Shown here: in pieces, positions 10,480-22,432 of the stretch
How positions within the stretch are numbered: position 1 is the first letter of the stretch
Layout: each line of letters opens with the position of its first letter
Source: Acanthosepion pharaonis
Lineage: Eukaryota; Mollusca; Cephalopoda; Sepiida; Sepiidae
Assembly: GCA_903632075.3 (NCBI GenBank)
Contig: CAHIKZ030002090.1
Coordinates: forward strand, 5,012,001-5,076,000
DNA: 64,000 nt
Reading direction: 5' to 3'
The notes under the pieces: generated by a model
Database searches by the model: none
Told to the model about the DNA's origin: nothing
The model's input: only the letters and a program-made list of their open reading frames with translations
Made by a program: the position numbers and the translations under genes

Positions 10480-11378
10480 GTTCGCAAAATACGTTTAATT
10501 GATTAAATAACTAAGAAGAAATTGAAAATTTTTGAGACAAAATTCAAAATAAATATGAATGATAACGTTACAGAGCGAAATATTGAATACAATAAATAGA
10601 ATTTATGAAATATATACAAATGTCTTTTAAACTGTGTAATTCCCAATGTCTCTTAGGACCTACAAGGGATATACACATATTTTCCATAAAGATTACACAA
10701 ATTTTGCTTATTATTAGTACATTGATATTGTGTAATTTTCCAGGACTAGTTAATGCGGTCCTTTTTCTACATACTTTATTACGAATTTGGTAAGTCAAAT
10801 CAGTTGAAATTAGTAGCGAGTTGTTAGTTGGAGTTGTTATTGTACGGTTATGTATATCGATGGTCAGTCATTACACACAAAAGGTCTATTGTCATCATGC
10901 AGCATTTCTTTCTTTCTTTGGTATCATTTTTGTCTTTGCCCCTGACTACGCCAACTTTCTTCAAAGAGCTTTTCTCCCTTCTAAATATCTTTTCAGCATT
11001 TTAATTAGTCAGGAAGCATCTTTCTCGCTATTATCATGATTTTAAAATTGCTATTGACTCTGATCAAATGAACTGTCCGACATGTCTTTTGATTACAGAT
11101 TTCTATTTCAATGAATTTTGAGAAGTAACACTGATGAAATGTTTCCAGTGTCCTGATAAGCTTTTTGTATGTTGTCAGATTTTACAAAAGTAAAGAGGAT
11201 AGGAGAGCACAGAGGTTTTATAAACCAAAATCTTACTAATATTTTTAATGTCTCTCACTGTCCAAAACAAGAACTATTTGGGGTGTGGATTCTAATTTCA
11301 TTATTTTGAGAACAAAAGCGACAGTGATACATATAAATGATAAAATTATATATATGTGAAGTTCTGTTCAACCCATAT

Positions 11379-11379
<1 letters not shown>
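10480..11379. other. AT-rich stretch without recognised feature
   Basis: Nothing with coding character. Short complementary open frames at 10.57-10.80 kb on both strands look accidental. Confidence 0.5.
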
Positions 11380-11437
<58 letters not shown>

Positions 11438-11438
11438 T
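11380..11438. repeat. (GATA)n microsatellite
   Basis: About 14 GATA units. Confidence 0.97.
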
Positions 11439-11689
11439 AGGCAGCATATTTTCATTCAAGCATATTTGGTTAAATAATTTATATCTATTTATTTTAGTTT
11501 TAAACCTTTCAAGTCCACGACTTAATTTATTGATGACTGTAGAATATTGAGTAAGAAAAATTCCAAAATTTTCTTTCAAATAATTTTTATTTTCCCAAGT
11601 ATTTCAATCTCATCTCAGGGGTTGCATATCTTTTAGAGCTTATTTCATGTTACGTCGGAATGATGCTGCTCCGGATAGAAAATCGATAT

Positions 11690-11900
11690 TGCCATGGGTT
11701 GAAAACATCAGGGCCACTGGGTCAAGAGACGACATTGACATAATCAAAATGTTGACTTTCAGCACTACTTCAAATAAAAGGTTAAGAAGGAAAGCCCCTA
11801 TCAATATTGGAAAAAGCAACAACAGTTACTGAACTTGAAAAACCTATTCTACTGAAAAATTGTTTTATTAGAAATTCAACAGAAAAGTAACAATGGAAGC
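11690..11900 (+). mobile_element. non-LTR retrotransposon 3' end
   Basis: GSRDDIDIIKMLTFSTTSNK and RLRRKAPINI match the tail of the element at 3.5-4.9 kb (NNDIIKMLTFHTTSN, RLGRKPPSI). The following noncoding bases (aaaaacctatt.t.ctgaaaaa) also agree. It is truncated at the 5' side. Confidence 0.65.
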
Positions 11901-12089
11901 TTGGTCAATGTATGACTAATATTACGATTATAGTAACCGGACATTGTAGCAAAATTTTACTAAACTTTGTATCTGCTGATAATTCATCAGTTTTTAACAC
12001 GATGTCAAAGTAGGTATTGTATTTCTTTTCCCTGTATATTATCGATAAAAATAAAAGAATTAAAATTAATGCTACTCTAGTATAAAAAA

Positions 12090-12330
12090 TTCTTAAAACA
12101 TTTACACTATTTACATTGTTCGGGCTCATCTTTAATTTGCCCTATTCAGAACGTTTCAGCTATTGTGTGCCTCGGCCTTCTTCAGGTGATATTTGTTCGA
12201 ATGTCGAACCGAACCGTTTATTTAGTCCACGGGGTTAGGTTCCAAGTGCCAAGTCACTTTTGGATCACCCAACCAACACTTTTATCAACTGGGGACATTA
12301 GTGAGTGAATTTATGTGACTTTTATAACCT
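12090..12330 (-). repeat. hammerhead-like repeat family H, copy A
   Basis: The reverse strand carries ccgtggactaaataaacgg, atatcac, CTGAAGAAGGCCGAGG and GAAACGTT, then gagcccgaacaatgtaaat. This is the order of the family at 32.8, 36.8, 37.6, 51.2 and 51.5 kb. Box 1 CTGAAGA and box 2 GAAA are intact here. Stem II between them is broken. Confidence 0.65.
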
Positions 12331-12499
12331 AATGTATCAGTAAGTTTTGCATTTTTTTTTTGTTATTTTTACCAGAGCTCATATTACAATTTTTATTATT
12401 GTTGTTTTTCTCTAGCTCTCTCTATTACTGGTTTCCATATTGTATTCATGTCTTTACTTGGACGGCTTAGGAGTTTTTTGTAGCCTATATTCTCAGTCA

Positions 12500-12785
12500 G
12501 TCAACTAAGTGCAACACGTGATATACGCTTGGGCTATCATGTATCTTTCGATACATGACTGACGAGACAGAAGATTTTTCCCGCAGTAGGTTGCGGTAGC
12601 CTGGTTGCCAACCAATTCTAAATAACCCAGTCTTTCCTGATATTTAATTCATAGCTGGAGTGGGGGGAAGAGATGGATTTATACCTTACCCAAAGGTATT
12701 TGGGCGTAAGTGAATATAACGAACTCGAATGGAATTCGAACTCGGCTCTCTGAGTTCTAATTCCGAGCTGATATCCATAGTCGGA
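12500..12785 (-). mobile_element. tRNA-derived SINE with hairpin tail
   Basis: On the reverse strand the tRNA-like head (gagttcgaattccattcgag region) lies near 12730-12785. The tail carries catgtatctttcgatacatg (12538-12557), a perfect 8-base stem with a TTTC loop. The tail motif recurs in the SINEs at 44.3 and 60.3 kb. Confidence 0.75.
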
Positions 12786-12939
12786 AAATGGGTAAAAAAA
12801 AAAGATTTTATAATGAACAAAAACATTAATAAATAGTCTGTGGAATCATATTTCTTGCAAACCAACTTGCTTGTGTAATTCGCATAATGTCTGTTACTAT
12901 TGATGTCTACGTACCGTTCTTCTTCTTCTTCTTCTATGT

Positions 12940-13200
12940 ACCGTGGAGGAGGCACGGTGGAGTAATGGATAGCGGCTTGGATTGAGGAATCGGAGAGCCG
13001 AGTTCGAATTCCAGACCAGGATGTTAGCACGTAAGTGAATGTAATATTCACTTACGTGTTAACACCCTTGGGAAAGGTGTGAATCCTCTTTCTTCTCCCT
13101 CCAGCTATGGGTAAATAGCAGGGCAACTTGGATGGCAACTGGTCTAGGAGAAGGAAAACTCTGAATTCAAACCTGCTCTTAGAGGAGGGTGAATGGTGTC
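12940..13200 (+). mobile_element. tRNA-derived SINE, near full length
   Basis: Head gaggaggcacggtggagtaa with A-box, B-box gagttcgaattcca, body acccttgggaaaggtgtgaa and tail ggaaaactctgaattcaaac. A 20-base palindrome at 13022-13064 (gcacgtaagtgaatgt against attcacttacgtgtta) sits where other copies have one arm only. Confidence 0.8.
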
Positions 13201-13799
13201 TCTCTGAGCCTTGGTTGGCAATCCATTTAGTGATGGTCTCACGATAAAAAACACCCTTGATAGCCCTAGCGAAGCATCAAGAATTCAGCTATTTGACAAG
13301 ATTATGAACTGCACCAATCAAAGTATTGGTGAGTTCAATCTCGGCTGAGGCCGCAAGAGAGAGAGATGTACCGTGTCTCTTTAGAATTTTATACCCATTT
13401 TGGTCTTTAGTAACTTTTATTTTACTTTCCCACCTAAACCCCATCTCGACATTCATTCGCGCAAGCCCGTCCGTTAGCTAGCCCGCTGTCTACCCCTACA
13501 CCTCTTGCCTTCAATATGTTTAATAGATTGACTGATTTGTTATGTCAACTTTTTATGGATCACTTTTCATTTTCTCAGGAGCTTTGAAGTAATAAAAATA
13601 TTATATACGTTATTCTGCTTTCACAATTGAATACATGGTAGACGATACTCAGCTTTTTACATATACATATACACGTGTATATGATTACTAGAAGCGTTGT
13701 GTGTGTTTTATGTTATAGTTTTGTTGAAGTTATATTTTGGAATACAGTTTGATTTTTTAAAGAAATTGTAAGATATTATATGGACTTCTGTCATGAAAA
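13201..13799. other. stretch without recognised feature
   Basis: No coding trace. The first 200 bases may be extra SINE tail, as they continue with tctctgagccttggttggca. Confidence 0.4.
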
Positions 13800-14315
13800 T
13801 GTCTTTCAGCGTTGGGCGTTTGATTGGTTTTGTTTGCCGGCATATCAACACCTCTATGCGTAATTTAATGCCGAAATGTAAATATTTTGTACGTAATTTT
13901 ATTCTTTCAGAGTAATGGTAGGTTTTTATATATATATATATTTTGTAGATCATAATATATATTGTCAGTAAGTTTACTATAAAAATGTATTTTTATATTG
14001 TTTTAATATTGCATTGATTGTCATTTTAATATAAAAATGTATTGTCGGTCATTTTATTATAAAACTGTACTGTTGATTTTTGTTTGTGGGGTCCCCTATT
14101 TGCTGGTAGCTTGGATCCTAACAGTCGCTACAGTCCCAGTTTAGAGAGGGCCTGGGGACAACGGCAACTAAGAGGTGGTTCCACGCATCTAAAAATCTCT
14201 CTATCAGAGACCTTGCTGCCGGCTGTAGTTTATCGTCATACCCAGGAAGTTTTCAATATATCCTATAAGTGTCAGATTCTACCAGGACCATGATCCCCCA
14301 TTATGTCCCGGGTGT
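13800..14315 (-). repeat. unclassified interspersed repeat X, copy 2
   Basis: On the reverse strand: tcctgggtatgacgataaac, ggaaccacctcttagttgc, a tandem block of tgtcattttaatataaaaat units (13960-14070), then ggtgttgatatgccgg. It matches copy 1 at 5.32-5.78 kb part by part. Confidence 0.6.
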
Positions 14316-14369
14316 ATAAGCTGCCTCTTTCTTATTTGGAGTATAATTGTTCTTTTTCTTTTCATTTTC

Positions 14370-14650
14370 CTTCAGACAATTTCTTACGCGCGCTGCCCAT
14401 CCTTCTGTAGAACAACATTTTTTTTTATGTTGCTTCCAGTTTCCTCTCCATTTTAAATTTTAAATTCGCTGTCGTACAAGAGGATCAATATTATACAGCA
14501 GTTCAGCACTCTTTTCTTTGTTTCTAACAAACTTTTCGTATTTCTTATTAGTTTTCTTAGTTTTTGGAAGGCATATTTTGCTATTCCAATGCATCTTCAG
14601 ATTTCTGCTTAACCACTTTTCGCCCTCTTTTTAATCACTTTACTGGTTTT
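14370..14650 (-). mobile_element. non-LTR retrotransposon C-terminal fragment
   Basis: The reverse strand gives YAFQKLRKLIRN, ETKKRVLNCC and MERKLEAT in shifting frames. It is the segment after the RT domain of the family seen at 5.8-6.1 and 26.3-27.1 kb. Confidence 0.55.
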
Positions 14651-14659
14651 TTTTTTTTA

Positions 14660-15284
14660 AATAATTATAAAGGTTTAAAGAATTTTAGCCATCGGATGTA
14701 TTGGTTGATGGACTGCTTTATCTGATCGAACTTCCTATATGACAGTCAATGATGGACAATTCCATCATAGATTACTAAAATACATTGTAGGATTAACGGA
14801 GGTGGAGGAAAGAGAAAAACAACAGCACTCGCCAGTGCTGTTTTTAGGGCTAATATTTTAGAGTATTCATAGTCGTGACAACTATTGGTGCTGGTTGGGT
14901 GAGTGGAGGAAGTATGTATGTAACTTAAACAAATTGAACATACATCAAATTTTAGGAGAGAAAGGCTGCTTTCAAACTTCCTCATGTGAGTTTATATACA
15001 TACACCCTCATTTTTTTTATTAAAAATTATTTCATGTATAAATTTAAAAATTTGTACTAGAAATGATTACTTCTTTCTACTTGTCAGTAACACTCGCATT
15101 AATTCCTGAGCATTGAGAATCCTATTGTTTTATTTACATTTCTCACATAATTTTCCAATAAAACTTTTGGCAATGCTAAAATTATTACCAATGCATTTAT
15201 ATGATCTGAGTGTATATCAATAAGACTGTAACGTGACAAATAATTTTTATCTGAGATTTAAGGAAATGTTCACTGCATGTCTAT
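14660..15284. other. stretch without recognised feature
   Basis: AT-rich sequence between a LINE scrap and a solo LTR. Nothing recognised. Confidence 0.45.
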
Positions 15285-15289
15285 GTTAC

Positions 15290-15540
15290 TGTTGTGAGAC
15301 CGTAACATACCTACAACATGGACTCTTCCAGGACTATATAAAGTATACGATATAACACTCTAGGAGAAGAGGAGGAAAGAGAGAGAGTATACTAATACCG
15401 TAGTATATTCGACACTAGCACGTAGTAATCTCCGCTTACACTTACACTATCTTTGTAACCTTTTTGTTTAATATATCTTTCTTACCTCTAATCCATGTTC
15501 CGTGTTTTCCTTCCGTGGTCCCAACTTTGGGTCCACATCA
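15290..15540 (+). mobile_element. solo LTR, 251 bases, target duplication GTTAC
   Basis: Starts TGTTGTGAGACC and ends GGGTCCACATCA. Both sides carry GTTAC (15285-15289 and 15541-15545). The 5-base duplication fits Gypsy-type integration. A TATA box (actatataaag) at 15333-15343 sets the strand. No internal region or second LTR is present, so it is a recombination remnant. Confidence 0.75.
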
Positions 15541-15849
15541 GTTACCAAATACAAAAACCACCAAGTTGACATTGAAATAAAAACTTAGCGGCGACAGTCT
15601 ATTTCATGTTTTCTTGACCTAAAGATTGCGTTTAAGAGTGAAACAGACTGTCTCTGCTGTGTATTGACTTCAGTATCCACTTTTATATTACATACCCTCT
15701 GTTCATCACCAAGAGGACAAATGTGCTTTATTAAACTGTAATAAACGGCTACATATATTTCAAGTATAAATACAAAAAACTGTCCCGCAATAAAACGGTA
15801 TCAAGTTTACGAACAAAACTACTAAATACATTCCTATAATTATATAAAA

Positions 15850-16090
15850 ACAAAACGATACTGTTACGTGAACATTCGGAGAAACAAGTAATTTTTGAAA
15901 AATCAAAGAAATCGATGACATAGCCCCAAAAAGAGATCTTTGAGAATGCCTAACAATAACAGAAAATGATCATACCATTTCTTTCTAGATATGTATCTGA
16001 AACCAAGAAAAAACTCCGAATTATTGAAAAAAAATTATTGAAAAGAAAGACCTAAGTTGGGACAACTCTTTGAACTCACCCAGAACACAC
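15850..16090 (+). mobile_element. possible Penelope-like element relic
   Basis: FGETSNF followed by KRDL and ECLTITENDHTISF in an interrupted frame resembles the Y-I-G-E-T-S and H-K-R-D-L blocks of the copy at 2-420. It lies about 500 bases before the inverted repeat at 16.57-16.71 kb, whose arms look like PLE ends. The spacing resembles the first PLE and its hammerhead. The match is weak. Confidence 0.35.
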
Positions 16091-16569
16091 AGAAATAAAA
16101 CAAACCATAATTTTCATTGAATAAATTCAACCCTAATAAGAAACAAGAATAAATTATTACGTAGAAAATCCTTATAAGGAATCCTGATAAATATATTTCT
16201 ATCAGTAAACACACGACAAACAAACTTTATTATATCACAAAATTTCATAAAATCCATATTTAAAGAATCTTAGATTTGTCTACCAACAACCAAAATCGCT
16301 GTAAACTAAATTTTTTCACTGCTACATAAAACATTCGCCAATCAATATACTGACACGACCAGAAAGAAATAAAAATGACCACTAGACATACAAACGCGCA
16401 GACGCACACACAGTCAATTGCACACAGACGCACGCGCACACATATTATCAATCAAATCCCGCATAGATTAACTAGAATTATGACACGCAAACACACAAGA
16501 ATTATACACACGAACGTTACTTGACAATACAAATACTCATGATATATATTTAACCAATGAAAAACAAGC

Positions 16570-16706
16570 AACACAAAAAGAAAAATACCAGAAACTGGAA
16601 AATTCCATGTCACGCGTTTCATCCGTTACGATTTCAGTCTGATGTAATACTAACGGATTAAATGCGTCATAAGGAATTTTCCAGTTTTTCGTATTTTTCT
16701 AAATAT
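16570..16706. repeat. inverted repeat with PLE-end-like arms
   Basis: Left arm aaatacc.gaaactggaaaattcc...acgcg...atccgtta and right arm taacggat...gcgtc...ggaattttccagtttttcgtattt are reverse complements with changes. Read outward, each arm has an acgcgt(ga)c-like box and then ggaattttccagttt. This resembles the acgcgtcagcaattaccagt end of the PLE at 650-670. The right arm starts with CTGATG. Confidence 0.5.
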
Positions 16707-16750
16707 TGTTTGTTGATATAAAAAATTCTACGAAATTATATATCGTTATA

Positions 16751-16856
<106 letters not shown>

Positions 16857-17201
16857 TTAATATATATGTGTGTGTGTAAAATATATAGAAAATAGGAAAA
16901 GAACTCATTAGGTAAATAATCCAAAGTTTTTTAGTATTTTTGTTATTTTTAAAAAATAGTGCTCGATACAAAAGTAGAGCATAAATATAATTATTTATTT
17001 AAAACTATGATTCCAACGCTAGATAAGAGTTCTCACGTTTCAAAACAAGAGCCTAAAACTTCAGTATAATTATTTGAATTAAATTGAATTAAAGTACCAA
17101 GCTCTGTTCTGACGAGTAAACAGAACATGTACAAAAAGTTTCGTGATGCTGAATATAACATCAATCAGCTAAGTGATGAATATCATTTGTATTAATACTA
17201 T

Positions 17202-17280
<79 letters not shown>
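17202..17280. repeat. (CA)n(TA)n compound microsatellite
   Basis: About 12 CA units, then about 27 TA units. Confidence 0.98.
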
Positions 17281-17284
<4 letters not shown>

Positions 17285-18305
17285 ATACCTTGTTGAGAAG
17301 TTTTAATTAAAAATTTTGAAAGTGAGTTCTTACAATTTTTCTTACTGTCAAGACAATATAGAAGCCAAATTTGCCACGTGCAAAGAAAAAACAACATTGT
17401 TAATTAATAAGGGATGAATTAAACAGCTATGATTTCAAAATTTTACTTTGAATCTACAAAAATTAAAATGACCACTATAACTGATTCACTGAATACTGGA
17501 TATTGTAAGCAAATAAAAATAGATATCTTTTAAAAATAAAATAATTGTAACATCAGGTCAATTTAACTGGAAAAAAAATTCACGTAATCGTTACTTGATT
17601 TAAATACAACAAACAAATGCCAAATTTTATTGAAAAATATTAAAAATATATTTTTATAATATCGATGTCTCGCCTCAGTCAGTTCTGTTTGACAATGACA
17701 CACATTCTTCTTGTCAGCGCCAGACCGTATTACGTCCCTCTCTAAGTATGGTGGACCGTAATAACAATAATATTTTATTCTTTTTGTAAAATAATTCTAC
17801 TTCTAAATATTTTTAATTAGTTTAAATAGAACAATAAATTGCCGTTAATAAGTTGATTTCGGAAAACATTCTGTCTCGTGAAATGTTCATTATAAAGAAT
17901 CTCAGTAAAAACTTTTTGGTGAAAAGAATTCTTACGATATTTAAAGAAATACAATTTTCAATGTGAAAAGATGTAGAAAGCAAACTAGTATATTTTCAAA
18001 ATAAAACAATCTTATAGCTTATGATATAACGGGAGTATTGGTGCAATCAGGAAAACATTTTTATATGCAATGACAGTGTAAAATATTTTAACTGACAAGC
18101 AGAAATTATTATAAGTCTGCACACTCGTAGTTAATGATAATATCCCCCTTAATGGGCATTTCATATTTTTAATTATTTTAAAAATAGTTGCAGAGAATAT
18201 TTTCCCAATATCCTTATATATTTATTTATTAAAAGCCATCAAGTTTTAAAAACTAAAATCCTATAGTGGTAGACATTTTGCAAGAATAGCTAAAGACACT
18301 TAAAT
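17285..18305. other. AT-rich stretch without recognised feature
   Basis: No coding trace or shared repeat found. Confidence 0.5.
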
Positions 18306-18309
18306 ATAT

Positions 18310-18637
18310 CACATTATCAAATCAATATTATCATTATCAAATCAATATTATCATTATCAAATTCATTATCAAATCAATATTATTATTATGAAATTCATTA
18401 TCAAATCAATATTATCCTTATCAAATTCATTATCAAATCGATATTATCATTATCAAATTCATTATCAAATCAATATTATCCTTAACAAATTCATTATCAA
18501 ATTGATATTATCATTATCAAATTCATTATCAAATTCATTATCAAATTCATTATCAAATCGATATTATCATTATCAAATTCATTATCAAATCGATATTATT
18601 ATTATCAAATTCATTATCAAATCAATATTATCGAAAA
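18310..18637. repeat. minisatellite of attcattatcaaatcaatat type
   Basis: Two short words, cattatcaaatt and caatattatc, alternate in units of about 31 bases, with variants in which one word is repeated two or three times (18520-18560). Confidence 0.85.
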
Positions 18638-18639
18638 CG

Positions 18640-19345
18640 ACCAGAATATCTCTAAAAGTAAATTTTTCATTTTTTGTTACAGCCGCAGAATATAAATTAA
18701 TAAAACTAAAGAAAATGTTAAAAAAAACAATCTTTATTTTAATTTTATCTTTCAAAAATTTCAGATTGAGGAAACTATGCAAACTCTTCTTCTGGGTTCA
18801 GATTTTTCGATTTTCCACTATTATATTTTCAAGGACATATCTTTTAAAAGTGTAAAACTCAATGTAATCCGCCTCAATAAACAATTGAAAAACATCAAAT
18901 CTAAAACGGATTGAGACAACGAGAAAAACAAAGATTTTCTCTAATATTTTGAAGACAGAATGATTTTCTAAATATATTCTCTTTTACATGAATGCCAACG
19001 CTTTTATTAAAATCCAATAACACTGGTCAACAGCTAATTTTCATCAGAAATGTTATTTGCTGTATGTAATTTTCAAGAAATATGATTGCATTTCTTCCAT
19101 TAGGTACAGTTTCTCTGATGAAATGAGGTGGGGCATAAAACTGCAATCAGACGCATCGCCACCCCCCCCCAATATAAAAAGTCTCATATAAGTAATTACT
19201 GATTTGTATTTTATTACTAATTGCGTGTATTATGTAATTTTATCAATTATTTTTTTTTTAGGATTTAACTAAACATTTCTCACAAAATATTCCATTAGCC
19301 GTATTTGGAATCTTCATAAATTTTGCTTTTTCCTTCAAGTCCGGT
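18640..19345. other. stretch without recognised feature
   Basis: AT-rich sequence with a C run at 19163-19170. No coding trace. Confidence 0.45.
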
Positions 19346-19346
19346 G

Positions 19347-19508
19347 TCTAATCATCATAATCATCATCATCATAATCACCACCACCATCATCATCATCAT
19401 CATGACCATCACCATCATCATCATCACCATCATCATCATCACTATCATCATCATCACCATCACCATCATCATCACCATCATCACCATAATCACCATCATC
19501 ATCATCAA
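19347..19508. repeat. (ATC)n microsatellite
   Basis: Imperfect ATC/ACC units. They give poly-His and poly-Ile frames without meaning. Confidence 0.95.
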
Positions 19509-19524
19509 AATCTACTCAAGATTT

Positions 19525-19932
19525 CAAGGCATTGTAAGAACAGCCATGATATATTTTTTCTGTCCGTGGTCCATTTACCACCAAAGCTCAGCAACGTATC
19601 AAGATCTACCTGTTTTAGATGATCAAGCTCAGAGATGGACGTCGCATATAATCTGCTCAGCTTGTTCCAATGGACTAAGAGATTGGCTTAATAAAAGAAA
19701 GAGAGCAATGTCTTCATTACTTATGGTATGGAGAGAACCAAATGATCATTTCAGACGCTGTTATTTCCGCGTGGTTAATATACGTGGAATTACAATTAAG
19801 ACCAAACATAAGACTGTGTATCCCAACTTAGCATCGGCAAGAAGACCAGTACCACACAACGACGATGAACTTCCTGTTCCGGTACCATCGGAGAATGGCC
19901 CTGAAATGTCTGAAGAAAAGATTTATTTTTAA
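19525..19932 (+). pseudogene. fragment of uncharacterised WREP / YPNLPSA protein family
   Basis: Frames give CKNSHDIF, then GPFTTKAQQR, then WTSHIICSACSNGLRDWL, LMVWREPNDH, CYFRVVN and YPNLASARRPVPH. I recall a family in invertebrate genomes with F-C-Y-V-C-G, a C-x-x-C helix, M-V-W-R-E-P, C-Y-F-C and Y-P-N-L-P-S-A-x-R-P-V-P-H. Function is unknown; the family is often multi-copy. Here C-Y-F-C is CYFR, the first Cys pair is lost, and two frame changes occur at the start. The piece ends where a reverse-strand LINE begins. Confidence 0.55.
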
Positions 19933-20915
19933 AAAAGGCACAATAAGATAGCTTTAAGAAGGTACACATGTGACTGACGTCGAACCGCCAGATAATATTG
20001 CTGATTCTTCTTTGGATCTTATCATGAAGCAGGGGCTACGGACCATATACGGCAGCAATATTCTAAGCATGGACGAATAGTAGACATAGCTATGCAAGAT
20101 ATATTCAAGAGATAAGAATAGTCTCGCCTAATACAGTGAATCGGCTTTCTTAGCAGCTGACCTAGCAATGGATTCAATATAGTCTTTCCGCCTCATGTCA
20201 GCTGAGGACGTTAACCCAAGAAGGCGCAATAAGTCATTTTCCTGGAGGTTAGCATCAGCCAAGCTAGTGGAAGGCAGAGAGACCTCCTTCAGGTGATTAA
20301 TGGAGAGAGATTTAGTTTTGGAGGCGTTACAATTGACAAGCCATCTTTTGCTTCAATTATCGACGGTCTTCCGGTCGTTTTGTACATCAGCTGCTATTTT
20401 AACCTTGTCGGACTGATTAGCCTTACTCCCGAGGCAGGAGTAAATGGTTGTGTTATCGACGTAGATGACAAGTTGAGAGCTGATGTCATCGGAAAGGTCG
20501 CTAATGAAGATTAAAAACAGCGTCGGACCAACGATGGAACCCTGAGGGACACCCGCGTCAGTATGAAAGGATGTAATTAGGAAGGATTGGATCAGCTCAA
20601 AAATGTGCCCGGAGATACCGTAACTTTTCAGTTTATGGAGAAAACCTGAAAACAAGACTCTGTCAAAGGCTTTCGAGCTGTCCAAAGCTGCAGCCTGTGT
20701 ATCACCGTTTTTATCTAGAGCACGATAGATTCTTTCCTGTTATAGTTAGTACATCAGCAGTAATTCAGCATTGATTAGGACGTCTAGGGATTTCCCTAAA
20801 AGGGACAAAAAGCTAATACGCCGACAGTTAGTTGGGTCGGACGGTTCACCACAGTTCTTAAAAGGCGGAACCACAGACGATTACGTCCAGCAAGGAGTGA
20901 ATGTCATACAGAAAT
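19933..20915 (-). mobile_element. Jockey/CR1-type LINE, reverse transcriptase part
   Basis: The reverse strand gives DPTNCRRISFLSLLGKSLD (RT block 1), ERIYRALDKNG, LDSSKAFDRV (palm), SYGISGHIFELIQSFL, DAGVPQGSIVGPTLFLIFIS (block 4) and IYVDNTTIYS. The last is the catalytic Y-A-D-D block, here V-D-N. After one stop, NASKTKSLSI and LEYCC follow. Segments between blocks are deleted. The clade label is from motif memory. Confidence 0.8.
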
Positions 20916-21320
20916 GAATCTGAGAATAAGTTCCAGAGAAAGTCTAAATTCTAAACATTCTAGGTTGTTATTCAATACAGAGAATTGTAGCTTTATTTTG
21001 TTTCTATGCAATAAATGGCAACGAATATATCATATCTTGTCTTTATTATACATTAAAACATGTGTCGGCAACCCCCGGCTCCCGGGAGACATTTTTTTTT
21101 CGCCAGCCCACTAACTTAATACCTGGATGCTAATTGTCTAATTCATTAGTGGACCAAAACATATCAGTGGGAGTTAATCGACTAACAATGCGACGAAATT
21201 TTTTAATCAAAATTTAATTCCGATTGCACTGCTGACTTCTACAAGAAATATATTATGTCAAGCAGAATTTAAGTAACTATTGAATAATGGAAAAAAGATA
21301 GTAACATTATTTGTAAGTAC
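20916..21320. other. stretch without recognised feature
   Basis: Only tcggcaacccccggctcccg at 21064-21083 stands out; it recalls hAT MITE ends but has no partner. Confidence 0.4.
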
Positions 21321-21321
21321 A

Positions 21322-22164
21322 TACAGGGCGTGATGGATAAAATGTCACCTAAAAAAAGGAAAATAACACTGCCGTCTCATTTTAACATATATTTAGCATA
21401 TTAACACAGAAAATATCTTGAAATACTAAATAGTAAATTTATCCAATATAATCGCCATTGGCTTCAACCCCAGCCTCCAGACGACTTCCGAATCTCCTGC
21501 AACTATCCTGAACGGTCATCTTTCTTTTTTTGTAACTTGGTGAATTCTGCCATATTTCTTGCCCACAGTTCATCTTTTGTTTTTACAAAGATTTTTGTTG
21601 GTCTCTTGTTCAACTGTGCCCCACACATAATAATCAAAGAGTTTGCAGTCTGGGGAGTTAGGTGGCCAGATGTGAGGGGTGATATTGTCGCATAAATTGT
21701 CTGAGACCTATGACTGGATTCTCCTGCTTGTGTGGCAATGTGCAGAGTTCTGTTGCCAGACATAGGGTCTTCTAGCAGCAAAACTCTTGACCCAGGGCAG
21801 CTCTACCTCCTCAAGGAACTTGATGTAGGTCTATGTGTTGTTTCTGAGGCCCTGGTGGAAGATGAATGGAGGCATAACATCGTCATCACCATTAGTGTCA
21901 TCCAACTCTTTGCAAATGTTTTGTCCACAGATTTACACCCAAACACTCTGTTCGTATCGCAGCTTCCGGTTCGAGTGCCAAGCAGTACAGCATGCTGTTA
22001 CCAAAATTTCTGGCGGAGTGAATTGCGTCATAGTGCTCTTTTTCTCACAGATGATGGCCAACTGTCCCTACAATACAGTGCAGTCGAAAAAATAAAAGAC
22101 AAACAACGCGCATGCGCGAAATTAAAAATATAAAATGGCGACTATCTAAACATCGCACCCTGTA
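21322..22164 (-). mobile_element. mariner-type element with both ends, internally deleted
   Basis: Ends are tacagggcgtgatg on the left and the reverse of catcgcaccctgta on the right, both at TA. The reverse strand reads VMPPFIFHQG, RRPYVWQQNSA (second catalytic Asp replaced by Asn), IWPPNSPDCK and DYYVWGTVEQ. An N-terminal helix-turn-helix start is near 22030, but the block with the first catalytic Asp is missing. The copy at 51.69-52.50 kb lacks the same block. Confidence 0.75.
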
Positions 22165-22324
22165 TATATATATATATGGCCTGAGGAATGTATTTAAGCA
22201 TGTAACAGTCTGATATTTGATATTGTCCTTAGTATCCACTTTTATATTTATTGAAGCTCTATCTTTGATATGGAACAATTTTACTGATAAATATTAACGT
22301 TAAAACTATATATTTTATCATTCA

Positions 22325-22331
22325 TACATAC

Positions 22332-22384
<53 letters not shown>

Positions 22385-22432
22385 AAATGGATTGTATATA
22401 ATAAAAAGAATAAAGTCTTAAAATAAATTAAG

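Noticed and set aside
19323..19622. Poly-His frame.
   Set aside because: Translation of the (ATC)n repeat. Only the later part in another frame (19525-19932) has family motifs.
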